From assembly GCA_945863875.1 (NCBI GenBank), contig CAMBBS010000022.1:1-64000 (forward strand): a stretch of 64,000 bases of DNA, in the 5' to 3' direction. How positions within the stretch are numbered: position 1 is the first letter of the stretch; every line of letters starts with the position of its first letter. Below, one piece after another: positions 26,889 to 34,636 of the stretch. The notes under the pieces were generated by a model, which saw only the letters and a program-made list of their open reading frames with translations, was not told the DNA's origin and searched no databases. The DNA comes from Desulfopila aestuarii DSM 18488 (GTDB taxonomy: Bacteria > Desulfobacterota > Desulfobulbia > Desulfobulbales > Desulfocapsaceae). Made by a program: the position numbers and the translations under genes.

Positions 26889-27161
26889 TTACTTTCAGTT
26901 CCTAATTTCAAATGCGTTTTTAGTATTCTGGTTGTATTCACCACCCTGTGTGTCGGTCCCTTTGTTCTTGGGCTGCTCAGCTGGGTTGCCGCTGGGGGTA
27001 ACCCCTGGTTCGGGTTTTTGATCTTTTTCGTCCTCAGTCTGGGGCTTGGCCTGCCTCTTTTCGTGCTGGCGTTTTTTTCCGGACAGCTGCAGCGGCTGCC
27101 CCAGGCCGGCGGTGATCACCGATTTCTACGCCGATTGGTGGACGCCATGCCGGTAATTTGA
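26889..27161 (+). pseudogene. dsbD-like thiol:disulfide interchange protein fragment
   Basis: One frame gives LCVGPFVLGLLSWVAAGGNPWFGFLIFFVLSLGLGLPLFVLAFFSGQL, matching the transmembrane core of DsbD/ScsB (..APCxGPFVLGLL..GNPxxGFxMFFxLALGLGLPxLxLG..). In another frame at 27110-27154, VITDFYADWWTPCR is the active-site start of the DsbD C-terminal thioredoxin domain, with Trp in place of the first redox Cys (normally WCxxC). A large internal deletion therefore joins two parts of an old dsbD. Not functional. Confidence 0.6.
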
Positions 27162-27182
27162 AGAAGAGACGTTTTATCAACC

Positions 27183-27500
27183 ATGCCTGGTCCGTTTGGC
27201 GGAAAAACACTTAACCAAACGGCAAACCCTGAAAACATTTTCAACAGATTATGCCCAGGCTGTGCAAAAAAATATCCGGTTGAAGTTGAAATTACCGCAA
27301 AACCTAAAGCTGAATACGAAACTGATGCATATTTCGCACTCGATCTGCCGGAAGCACCGGCGATAGTGGTCGGTGACGTAATTATCGTTGAAGGGACCGA
27401 CGTATCTCACCACGATGTGGAGGTGTGCATCTGCCGCCGGCTTGGCTTGCTGGAACCCAGGAAAAAAGGCTTTTTCGATCGTCTTTTAAAAAAATCCTGA
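27183..27500 (+). CDS. Putative thioredoxin-fold small protein with CPGC motif
   Basis: 105 aa. A CPGC motif at residues 24-27 and a later PAIVVGDVIIVEG segment resemble the redox Cys pair and cis-proline strand of glutaredoxin-like proteins, although the motif sits further into the chain than usual and the second half (DVSHHDVEVCICRRLGL) looks like the C-terminal helix of such folds. The neighbouring dsbD fragment and ArsR remnant make a redox or arsenic locus plausible. Family assignment is uncertain. Confidence 0.55.
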   Translation: MPGPFGGKTLNQTANPENIFNRLCPGCAKKYPVEVEITAKPKAEYETDAYFALDLPEAPAIVVGDVIIVEGTDVSHHDVEVCICRRLGLLEPRKKGFFDRLLKKS

Positions 27501-27541
27501 CATCTCTTCCATAAGCAGAAAATGCCAAGCCGTTGTAATCT

Positions 27542-27560
27542 GCTAACGGGTTCCGTTAGC
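27542..27560. repeat. Perfect 8-bp inverted repeat
   Basis: GCTAACGG-gtt-CCGTTAGC lies 40 bases after the thioredoxin-like gene. There is no T-tract. It may be a terminator stem or an old insertion-sequence end. Confidence 0.45.
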
Positions 27561-27638
27561 GCGCGCCTACAGGAGCGTTTGGGAAGACATTCTCTTCGTA
27601 TATGTGAAAAACATTAAACCTGCATCGAGGGCTCATCC

Positions 27639-27938
27639 ATGGGAATGCACCGGCAAGAAGATGTCAAGCATGATAAGAACACGAAAGGCAGCGGGCTGGT
27701 GAAGATGGTTCTGCTGCTCATGCTCATGGCTGCGGCCATCTATCTTGTCGGAACGATCAAGGATGTTTGGGCAACCGGCCAATGGGAGGAACTCCTGAGC
27801 TGGAACGCCGCTTTGTCCCTCGCCTTTTTCGTTTTTCATACCCCAGTTTCTGCAAAGGGCCAAGGTGTCGAAAGGCATCTGATTTTCCTGGAGCAGGTGA
27901 AAGAAAATTTTGCAGCCCCCTCTAACTCCTTACTATAA
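27639..27938 (+). CDS. Hypothetical protein with one membrane helix
   Basis: 99 aa. Residues 20-40 (LVKMVLLLMLMAAAIYLVGT) form a membrane helix preceded by a basic cytosolic stretch; a second hydrophobic segment is ALSLAFFVFH. The C-terminal third (VSAKGQGVERHLIFLEQVKEN) shows no family. ATG at 27639 has a weak gaggg site. It could be a truncated remnant like its neighbours. Confidence 0.4.
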   Translation: MGMHRQEDVKHDKNTKGSGLVKMVLLLMLMAAAIYLVGTIKDVWATGQWEELLSWNAALSLAFFVFHTPVSAKGQGVERHLIFLEQVKENFAAPSNSLL

Positions 27939-28154
27939 TACGGCTTACTGGTAGACCATTTTTGCGAAATACACAGGGATAATCTTTTTTCGTTAAAAGC
28001 TGGAAAGTCCCAGGTAAATTAGGTATAGTCGGCGCTTTTTTCGTAGCCTTGTCTCTCCTGTAAAGGCCCTTATTGTCTTATCTGAAGTTCATTTACCGAT
28101 GCAAGGTTGACCATCACCTCGCGTCTTTTTCGAGTTTTGTAAAAGAGAAAATCA

Positions 28155-30272
28155 ATGGCGAATAAATTGTATGTGGCCGGAACCGAACAGCGCAGCGGCA
28201 AATCTGCGATCGTTCTTGGGCTGATGGAACTCCTGACCAGAAATATCAAGAAAGTAGCATTTTTCAAACCGTTGATAGACGTCGATCAGTCGAGAGATGA
28301 GCGGGACAATACTATCAACCTTATCAAGCATCAGTACCATCTCTGTGCGGACTATGATGAGATGTATGCCTTTACCGTGGCCGAGGCGAGTCAGCTCATT
28401 GCTCTGGGGAAAAATGCTGAACTGCACGATGGAATAATGGCTCAATACAATAATCTTGCTGAAAAATCTGATTTTGTTCTGTGCGAAGGTATTGAGATGT
28501 CCGGGGCGGCATCCTCTTTTGATTTTGACATCAATGTCGACATAAGTAACAATCTTGGCTGTGCCATGATGCTTGTTGCCGGGGCGAAAAACAAGACGGT
28601 CGAAGAGGTTGTTCGTTCCGTCAAGGTGTATTACGAGTCGCTGGCTGAACGGAGTTGTGACCTGGTGGCGACTATCGTCAACAGGGTCGATCCCGCACTT
28701 GCTGAAGCAATGGAGCATCGGCTTGTCATGGAGAATATCGGCAGGAAAAAGCTCGTCTATGTCATTCCCAATAACGAAAACCTCGGCAACCCTTCCGTCG
28801 GGGAGGTCGCCCGCCTGTTGAATGCCGAGATTCTCTATGGCGAGGAAAACCTTACCCGTCATGTACGCAGCTTTACCATTGCCGCCATGCAGCTGAGAAA
28901 TTTGCTTGGCCGCATAGAATACGGCACGCTGGTTATTACTCCCGGTGACCGTTCGGATGTCATCCTGGCCTGCCTCGCCGCGGGAGAGTCGTTGACCATG
29001 CCGAACATTTCCGGGATCATGCTGACCGGCGGGCTCGTTCCGGAAGAACCGGTACAAAAGGTTATTGAAGGATTTAAGCAGACCGTGCCGATAATTTCAG
29101 TGCATGAGAATACCTTCCAGGCGGCGATTCGCGTTGATAACATCCATGCGGCAATTACCCCGGACAATACCAGAAAGATTACCCAGGCGCTGGCGGTTTT
29201 CGAACGTCATATCAATATGGATGAGCTCAGCGACAGGATTATCAAGACCAAAACCACCATCATGACGCCGAAGATGTTTGAATCGCAGCTGCTGCAGCGG
29301 GCCAAAGCGAACAAGCAGCATATTGTCTTGCCGGAAGGTGAAGATGAGCGGGTTCTGCGAGCTGCGGAAATCCTCCTGCGTCGTGACGTTGTCGATTTAA
29401 CCCTTCTTGGCCGGGAAGACAAAATTCACGAGCGGGTCAGAAGTCTGGGTTTGCATCTGCAGAAGGCCACAATCATTGATCCACGGACTTCAGTGCTGCT
29501 GGAAGATTATGTGGAAACCTATTACCAGCTGAGAAAGAATAAGGGTATTACCCTCGATAATGCGCGGGATATCATGGTTGATTTGAATTTTTTTGGCACC
29601 ATGATGATCTATAAGGAACATGCCGACGGGATGGTTTCCGGCGCAGTGCATACCACCGCTGATACCATACGTCCCGCTTTTCAGTTTATTAAGACCAAGC
29701 CTGGTTATTCGGTTGTGTCCAGCGTCTTTCTCATGTGCTTGAACGATCGGGTACTCGCCTACGGCGACTGTGCGGTAAATCCGGATCCGACCGCGGAACA
29801 ACTGGCGGAGATCGCTATCAGTTCCGCCCAGACGGCGGCCTTGTTTGGCGTCCATCCACTGGTGGCCATGCTGTCCTATTCCTCTGGAAGCTCAGGCAAG
29901 GGACTTCAGGTGGAGAAAGTAAGAAAAGCTACGGGAATTGCGCGAGAAAGGGCGAAGACGCTTTATCCAGGTCTAGAGATTGAGGGGCCGATTCAGTACG
30001 ACGCTGCTGTGGATATGGGGGTTGCCAGAACAAAAATGCCCGAGAGCAAGGTGGCCGGCAGAGCGACGGTTTTTGTTTTCCCTGATCTCAATACCGGCAA
30101 CAACACCTATAAGGCGGTGCAGAGATCGGCCGGCGCCATTGCCGTCGGTCCGGTTCTGCAGGGCTTGCGCAAACCCGTAAACGATTTGAGCCGTGGCTGT
30201 CTGGTGCCGGACATTGTCAATACGGTGGCAATCACCGCAGTGCAGGCATATGCCGACAAAAACAGCAAATAG
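28155..30272 (+). CDS. pta: Phosphate acetyltransferase (long type)
   Basis: 705 aa. It has an N-terminal P-loop/BioD-like AAA domain (LYVAGTEQRSGKSAIVLGLMELL), a central DRTGG domain (LVITPGDRSDVILACL) and a C-terminal PTA catalytic domain (NKQHIVLPEGEDERVLRAA, AVNPDPTAEQLAEIA, MLSYSSGSSGKG). The enzyme interconverts acetyl-CoA and acetyl phosphate, a key step in acetate formation or use with lactate as electron donor. Length and domain order match the E. coli long form. No ackA adjoins it. It converges with the hydrogenase/hyp operon. Confidence 0.95.
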   Translation: MANKLYVAGTEQRSGKSAIVLGLMELLTRNIKKVAFFKPLIDVDQSRDERDNTINLIKHQYHLCADYDEMYAFTVAEASQLIALGKNAELHDGIMAQYNNLAEKSDFVLCEGIEMSGAASSFDFDINVDISNNLGCAMMLVAGAKNKTVEEVVRSVKVYYESLAERSCDLVATIVNRVDPALAEAMEHRLVMENIGRKKLVYVIPNNENLGNPSVGEVARLLNAEILYGEENLTRHVRSFTIAAMQLRNLLGRIEYGTLVITPGDRSDVILACLAAGESLTMPNISGIMLTGGLVPEEPVQKVIEGFKQTVPIISVHENTFQAAIRVDNIHAAITPDNTRKITQALAVFERHINMDELSDRIIKTKTTIMTPKMFESQLLQRAKANKQHIVLPEGEDERVLRAAEILLRRDVVDLTLLGREDKIHERVRSLGLHLQKATIIDPRTSVLLEDYVETYYQLRKNKGITLDNARDIMVDLNFFGTMMIYKEHADGMVSGAVHTTADTIRPAFQFIKTKPGYSVVSSVFLMCLNDRVLAYGDCAVNPDPTAEQLAEIAISSAQTAALFGVHPLVAMLSYSSGSSGKGLQVEKVRKATGIARERAKTLYPGLEIEGPIQYDAAVDMGVARTKMPESKVAGRATVFVFPDLNTGNNTYKAVQRSAGAIAVGPVLQGLRKPVNDLSRGCLVPDIVNTVAITAVQAYADKNSK

Positions 30273-30332
30273 TTGCCTGGCCTGCTTCTGGTAGAGACAT
30301 CACCCAACGCTCTATTTTATCGCTGATTGTCC

Positions 30333-30363
30333 GGTCTCCGTTGGCATGTCGCCGACGGAGACC
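30333..30363. terminator. Bidirectional terminator between pta and hypB
   Basis: GGTCTCCGT (30333-30341) pairs perfectly with ACGGAGACC (30355-30363), and an inner GGC/GCC pair extends the stem. It sits between two convergent stop codons, 60 bases from pta and 30 from hypB. Confidence 0.7.
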
Positions 30364-30393
30364 AGTGCTGCGGCGAGTCCCTGGGGCCTCAGT

Positions 30394-31167
30394 TTAAGCG
30401 TTTTTCTTCGCCCGCATCTTGTGTACTAATTCACGCAAATAATCGAGCCATTTTTCCATGCCGGTGCCGGTCGTTGACGAGAGATCCATGGTTCGCAGAT
30501 GCGGATTGAGCCGAAGGGCGTCCCCGGTTGCCTCGGCTAGCGGGAAATCAAAATAGGGCAGGAGATCGGTCTTGGTGATGACGAAGGTTTGTGAGCTGGT
30601 GAAGGCTTTAGGGTATTTTGCCGGTTTATCGGGACCTTCCGGGACTGACACCAGAACCACGCGTTCATGTTCGCCTAGATCAAAGGTGGCCGGACAGACC
30701 AGGTTGCCGACATTTTCGATAAAGAGCAGCTCGATGTCCTGCCCACCCGGTTCTTTCTGCAGTCGATGAAAGCCCTTATGGGTCATGGCTGCGTCAAGAT
30801 GACAGGCACCGCCGGTGGTCAGCTGAATCACCGGAACGCCTTTTGCCCGGATCCTATCGGCATCACGTTCCGTTTCAATATCGCCTTCGATAACACCGAT
30901 GTTTATTTCCCCTTTCAGGGCCTCGATGGTGTTTTCCAGGAGGGTCGTTTTGCCGGAACCGGGGCTGCTGATCAGGTTGAGGGCGACCGCGCCTATTTCA
31001 TCAAAATGTTCTCGGTTGACACGGGCCAGCGCGTCGTTTGCGGCAAAGAGACTGGCATGTACATCCACTGTTTTACTATGGTTGTGGCCATGCGCCTGGG
31101 AGTGATTATGGTCGTGATGATCGTGGTTATGGTCTGAGGGGCTGGGACAGCCGCAGGTATCGCACAT
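30394..31167 (-). CDS. hypB: Hydrogenase nickel insertion GTPase HypB
   Basis: 257 aa, last gene of the hydrogenase operon. The N-terminus has the CDTCGC high-affinity nickel motif and a His-rich nickel store (about residues 13-30). The GTPase P-loop is LISSPGSGKTTLLENT, with a switch region GVIEGDIETERDADRI and NKTD-like TKTDLLPYF. HypB loads nickel into the large subunit with HypA. Its start lies 98 bases after hypA. Confidence 0.95.
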   Translation of the reverse strand: MCDTCGCPSPSDHNHDHHDHNHSQAHGHNHSKTVDVHASLFAANDALARVNREHFDEIGAVALNLISSPGSGKTTLLENTIEALKGEINIGVIEGDIETERDADRIRAKGVPVIQLTTGGACHLDAAMTHKGFHRLQKEPGGQDIELLFIENVGNLVCPATFDLGEHERVVLVSVPEGPDKPAKYPKAFTSSQTFVITKTDLLPYFDFPLAEATGDALRLNPHLRTMDLSSTTGTGMEKWLDYLRELVHKMRAKKNA

Positions 31168-31265
31168 TTTAGTACCTCGTTCAATTATGATGACCGGTTA
31201 CGCCTTGGGCTGCCTTTTCGGCCATCGCTGGTTCAAGTGTTGATTCATAAAAAATCTGAAGCTTA

Positions 31266-31613
31266 TTATTCCATTTCCACCTGGCGAAGCATAAGATCAT
31301 TACCGCCGTCGGCAATAAGCAGTAACTCGCCGCAGGCGGGGCACTCTTCCGGTTTTCCGCCGGTGGTAACCTCGACGTGCCGGCAATTGGTGCAGCGATA
31401 ACTGACCGGCGGCACCTCGATAATCAGTTTTGCCCCGCGTACCAAGGCGTCATCGGCGGAGATAATATCAAAGCCGAACTGGAAAGAATCGACGACTACG
31501 CCGCAGTGGGGACCGATCTCCATGGTCACGCTGATGATCTTGGTCGCATTATTGGCTGTTGCCAGTTCTTTTAGTTGGGCGAAGAGTTCCTGAACGAGTG
31601 AAATTTCATGCAT
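31266..31613 (-). CDS. hypA: Hydrogenase nickel chaperone HypA
   Basis: 115 aa, full length. The N-terminal MHEISLVQELF carries the nickel-binding His2-Glu3. The zinc-finger cysteines are YRCTNC and ECPACG. It delivers nickel together with HypB to the large subunit. It lies between the maturation protease gene and hypB in the operon. Confidence 0.95.
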   Translation of the reverse strand: MHEISLVQELFAQLKELATANNATKIISVTMEIGPHCGVVVDSFQFGFDIISADDALVRGAKLIIEVPPVSYRCTNCRHVEVTTGGKPEECPACGELLLIADGGNDLMLRQVEME

Positions 31614-31648
31614 AAGCGTATCCCGTGCTGCTGTATTTGTTGTGCTGG

Positions 31649-32140
31649 CTATTTCCTGGTCACCTGCACACCCATCTCGGCCAGGCGGGCAAGGACCATT
31701 TCGGCTACTTCAATCTTGCGTTGCTCAACCACATCGGATAGCTCGATAGATTCTTCCAGTTCCTTGGGGATGACCGTATAGAATTCAACATGCTCGGGAG
31801 CGGCGTCACGCAGTTTTGATACCTCGAGAATCTCAAGCAGTCCGAGTTGGTGGGGCGACATGCGCGTTTGGAAATTACCGGCCTTGACATCATCGAGGGT
31901 GAAAAAATGAAAAGATCCAGGCTCTCCTGCAATATCGACGACATCGATAACAAAGATCGGGTCGCATTCCTCAAGAAACGGCGCCATGTATATTCCCGCC
32001 GTACCGACATCCTGAATTTCCACATTGTCCGGGAAAGAGTAATTCTCTTGCAGATAGTGCACCACATGGACGCCGAATCCCTCATCACGTAAAATGAAGT
32101 TGCCGATGCCGGCAATGCCGATTTTTTTTTCTGTTTGCAT
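31649..32140 (-). CDS. [NiFe] hydrogenase maturation protease (HyaD/HybD family)
   Basis: 163 aa. The N-terminal GIAGIGNFILRDEGFGVHVVH carries the Glu ligand, FVIDVVDIAGEPGSFHFF the Asp, and MSPHQLGLLEIL the His that probe nickel in the immature large subunit. The enzyme removes the C-terminal tail of the large subunit after nickel insertion; such a tail (15 residues after DPCIACAVH) is present in the gene at 37663-39363. It follows hypE by 20 bases. Confidence 0.93.
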   Translation of the reverse strand: MQTEKKIGIAGIGNFILRDEGFGVHVVHYLQENYSFPDNVEIQDVGTAGIYMAPFLEECDPIFVIDVVDIAGEPGSFHFFTLDDVKAGNFQTRMSPHQLGLLEILEVSKLRDAAPEHVEFYTVIPKELEESIELSDVVEQRKIEVAEMVLARLAEMGVQVTRK

Positions 32141-32160
32141 AATTTTTTACCGGGAATCCT

Positions 32161-33174
32161 TTAGCAGATGCGTGGGAGAGGGACGCCGTGCAACGGAGTG
32201 ACGACCCGTGCTCCGCCGACCGGGGTATTAATGATCACTCTGCCGGCTTTCTCGGCCACGAGCCTGCCGATGATCGCCGCCTCCCGCCCTTCGGGGGTCG
32301 CTCGCATGACGGCCAGAGCCTGTTCGGCCTTATCGCCGCTGACGATCGCCAGGCATTTGCCTTCGTTGGCCAGATAGAGTGGTTCCAGGCCAAGGAGTTC
32401 GCAGGCGGCGCGAACCTCCGGGCGTACCGGCAGGTCTTCGTCGCAGAGCTCGATGCCGAGACCGCTGTTTTCGGCAATCTCATTCAGGGTCGAGGCGACC
32501 CCGCCCCTGGTCGGATCGCGCAGGGCATGGACCGCGCCCGGTAGTTCGCGCAACAGGGCGGCAACAAGCGTATGCAGCGGCATGGTGTCACTATGCAGGT
32601 CGCCCTGCACGGAGATTCCCGCCCGCCGGGTCATGATGGTGATGCCGTGATCCCCCATGGTCCCGGAGAGTATGACCGCATCGCCGACTTTGGCGTTTTT
32701 CGACGAGATATCTATGGATTCGTCGACAAAACCGATGCCGGAGGTGTTGATAAAAATCTTGTCGCCCTTGCCCTTCGGCACCACTTTAGTATCGCCGGTC
32801 ACCACCGGCACCCCGGCTTTCTTGCACGCCTCGCTGATGGAGATGATGACCCGTTCAAGTTCATCAAAGCGCAATCCTTCTTCAAGAATGAGGCCGAGAC
32901 TCAGGCAGTAGGGCGTGGCGCCGCGCATGGCCAGGTCGTTGATGGTGCCATGGACGGCGAGTTTACCGATGTCGCCGCCGGGGAAAAAAATTGGATCGAC
33001 CACATAGCTGTCGGTGGTGAAGGCCAGCCTTCCCTGCCTGTTCTCCAAGATGGCACTGTCTTCCAGGCCGCGCAGAATGGGGCTGTCGAGATGTTTCAGA
33101 AAGAGTTCGCTGATCAGCCGCTGGCTGGCCAGACCACCGCTGCCGTGGTCGAGTAAGATGGTTTTTTCAGACAT
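32161..33174 (-). CDS. hypE: Carbamoyl dehydratase HypE
   Basis: 337 aa. The AIR-synthase-like fold has the conserved start LLDHGSGGLASQRLISELF and the ATP-binding GDTKVVPKGKGDKIFI. The C-terminus ends PRIC, with the cysteine that takes the carbamoyl group from HypF and dehydrates it to the cyanide ligand of the active-site iron. Complete. Confidence 0.96.
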   Translation of the reverse strand: MSEKTILLDHGSGGLASQRLISELFLKHLDSPILRGLEDSAILENRQGRLAFTTDSYVVDPIFFPGGDIGKLAVHGTINDLAMRGATPYCLSLGLILEEGLRFDELERVIISISEACKKAGVPVVTGDTKVVPKGKGDKIFINTSGIGFVDESIDISSKNAKVGDAVILSGTMGDHGITIMTRRAGISVQGDLHSDTMPLHTLVAALLRELPGAVHALRDPTRGGVASTLNEIAENSGLGIELCDEDLPVRPEVRAACELLGLEPLYLANEGKCLAIVSGDKAEQALAVMRATPEGREAAIIGRLVAEKAGRVIINTPVGGARVVTPLHGVPLPRIC

Positions 33175-33270
33175 GGAGCTGTTCTATCCTCTTTTGGAAA
33201 ACACGTAAAAACCGAATTGGCACGAAATATCCCTGTCCGTTGCCCTTACAGAGTATTGAACCGGGCAACA

Positions 33271-34359
33271 TTAAATATCCCGGCCATATTTATGGTAGGC
33301 GGCACAGGTGCCTTCACTCGACACCATGCACGGCCCAACCGGGTTGGCCGGAGTGCATCTGGTATCGAACAGGGGACATTCCCGTGGATTGTTCATCCCC
33401 TTGAGGATGTACCCGCACATGCAGCCTTTCGGCTCTTCTGCCTGGGGCAGGGTGATATCGAGTCGTACTTCGGCGTCAAAGGTGGCGTATTTCGGCCGAA
33501 TCTTTAAACCACTGGCCGGAATACGACCAAGGCCGCGCCAGTCCATATCGGCTGGTTCAAATATTTCCTCGACCATTTTCCGGGCGCGCAGATTGCCTTC
33601 CCAGGAAACGGCACGGGGGTAGGCGTTTTCTACTTTGATATCGTTCTGGCCGATCTGGCGGGCAAGGAGGATGAGGCTTTTCAGGAGATCGGCGGTTTCA
33701 AAGCCGGCGACCACGCAGGCCAGATGGTACTTTGCTGCCATGGGCGACCAGGCTCCGGCGCCGATGATGGACGAGACATGGCCGGGACAGAGTAGCCCGT
33801 CAATTTGTAAATTCGGGTCACTGAGCAAGGCCTCCATCGGGGCCGGCATGGTTTTCTGTGTGGAAAAGACAACGAAATTTTTGATAGCCCGGTTGTACGC
33901 CGCAAGGATAGTCGCCGCGATGCCCGGTGTGGTTGTTTCAAAGCCAACGCCAAGAAAAACCACCAGCTCCCCGGGATACCGCATGGCCAGGTCGAGGGCG
34001 TCCATCGGCGAGTAGACGATGTCGATTTTTGCCCCCCGGGAGCTGGCCTGGGCCAGGGAGGCAGAGGTACCAGGCACGCGAAACAGGTCGCCGAAGATCG
34101 TCACCCGCACGCCGGGACGGTCGGCCATAGCAATGAACGCGTCCATGTGGGAGGCAGAGGTGACGCAGACCGGACAGCCAGGGCCGGAAACGAGCTCCAT
34201 GCCATCCGGCAGGACACTTCGCAACCCATTGCGAAAGATGGCCATGGTATGCGAGCCGCACACCTCCATCACCCGGAGAGGTTTGCTGACGGCATTTTTC
34301 AGCTCTTCGACCAGGGGTTTCGTCAAGTCAGCGGCACGGTATTCGTCGAGGTGTTTCAT
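33271..34359 (-). CDS. hypD: Hydrogenase Fe(CN)2CO assembly protein HypD
   Basis: 362 aa. Conserved cysteine motifs MEVCGSHTMAIFRNGLR and SGPGCPVCVT hold the iron scaffold, and FLGVGFETTTPGIAAT and the C-terminal CMCGYILKGMNNPRECPLF region holds the [4Fe-4S] cluster. HypD with HypC assembles the diatomic ligands on iron. ATG at 34359 is preferred to a 54-base upstream extension that would run through hypC. Confidence 0.95.
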   Translation of the reverse strand: MKHLDEYRAADLTKPLVEELKNAVSKPLRVMEVCGSHTMAIFRNGLRSVLPDGMELVSGPGCPVCVTSASHMDAFIAMADRPGVRVTIFGDLFRVPGTSASLAQASSRGAKIDIVYSPMDALDLAMRYPGELVVFLGVGFETTTPGIAATILAAYNRAIKNFVVFSTQKTMPAPMEALLSDPNLQIDGLLCPGHVSSIIGAGAWSPMAAKYHLACVVAGFETADLLKSLILLARQIGQNDIKVENAYPRAVSWEGNLRARKMVEEIFEPADMDWRGLGRIPASGLKIRPKYATFDAEVRLDITLPQAEEPKGCMCGYILKGMNNPRECPLFDTRCTPANPVGPCMVSSEGTCAAYHKYGRDI

Positions 34360-34372
34360 AGTGCAACCTGGG

Positions 34373-34636
34373 TCAGGAAAGTAACTCTTCCGGGGTGTTT
34401 TCCGAGAGTTCACGCAGCAGAGCTATATTTTTTAATGCCTCTTCCTCGACGAGCGAATGGATGGCAAAGCCGGCATGAATGATGACATAGTCGCCGACGG
34501 ACGGCCATTGGTCGACGATGTCCAGGCGGACCTCTTTGCTGATGCCGTCGGTATCAACGGTGGCTACCTGATTGCTGGTGAAGTCGTCCGGGTCACCCTG
34601 GACGCGGGTTACCCGCATGGGAATGGCGAGACACAT
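34373..34636 (-). CDS. hypC: Hydrogenase assembly chaperone HypC
   Basis: 87 aa. The N-terminal MCLAIPMRV has the essential Cys2 that binds the iron cofactor and the immature large subunit. Its central part (VGDYVIIHAGFAIHSLVEEEA) is typical. A strong site (aggaggt) precedes the ATG. The first 44 bases overlap the end of hypF. Confidence 0.95.
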   Translation of the reverse strand: MCLAIPMRVTRVQGDPDDFTSNQVATVDTDGISKEVRLDIVDQWPSVGDYVIIHAGFAIHSLVEEEALKNIALLRELSENTPEELLS

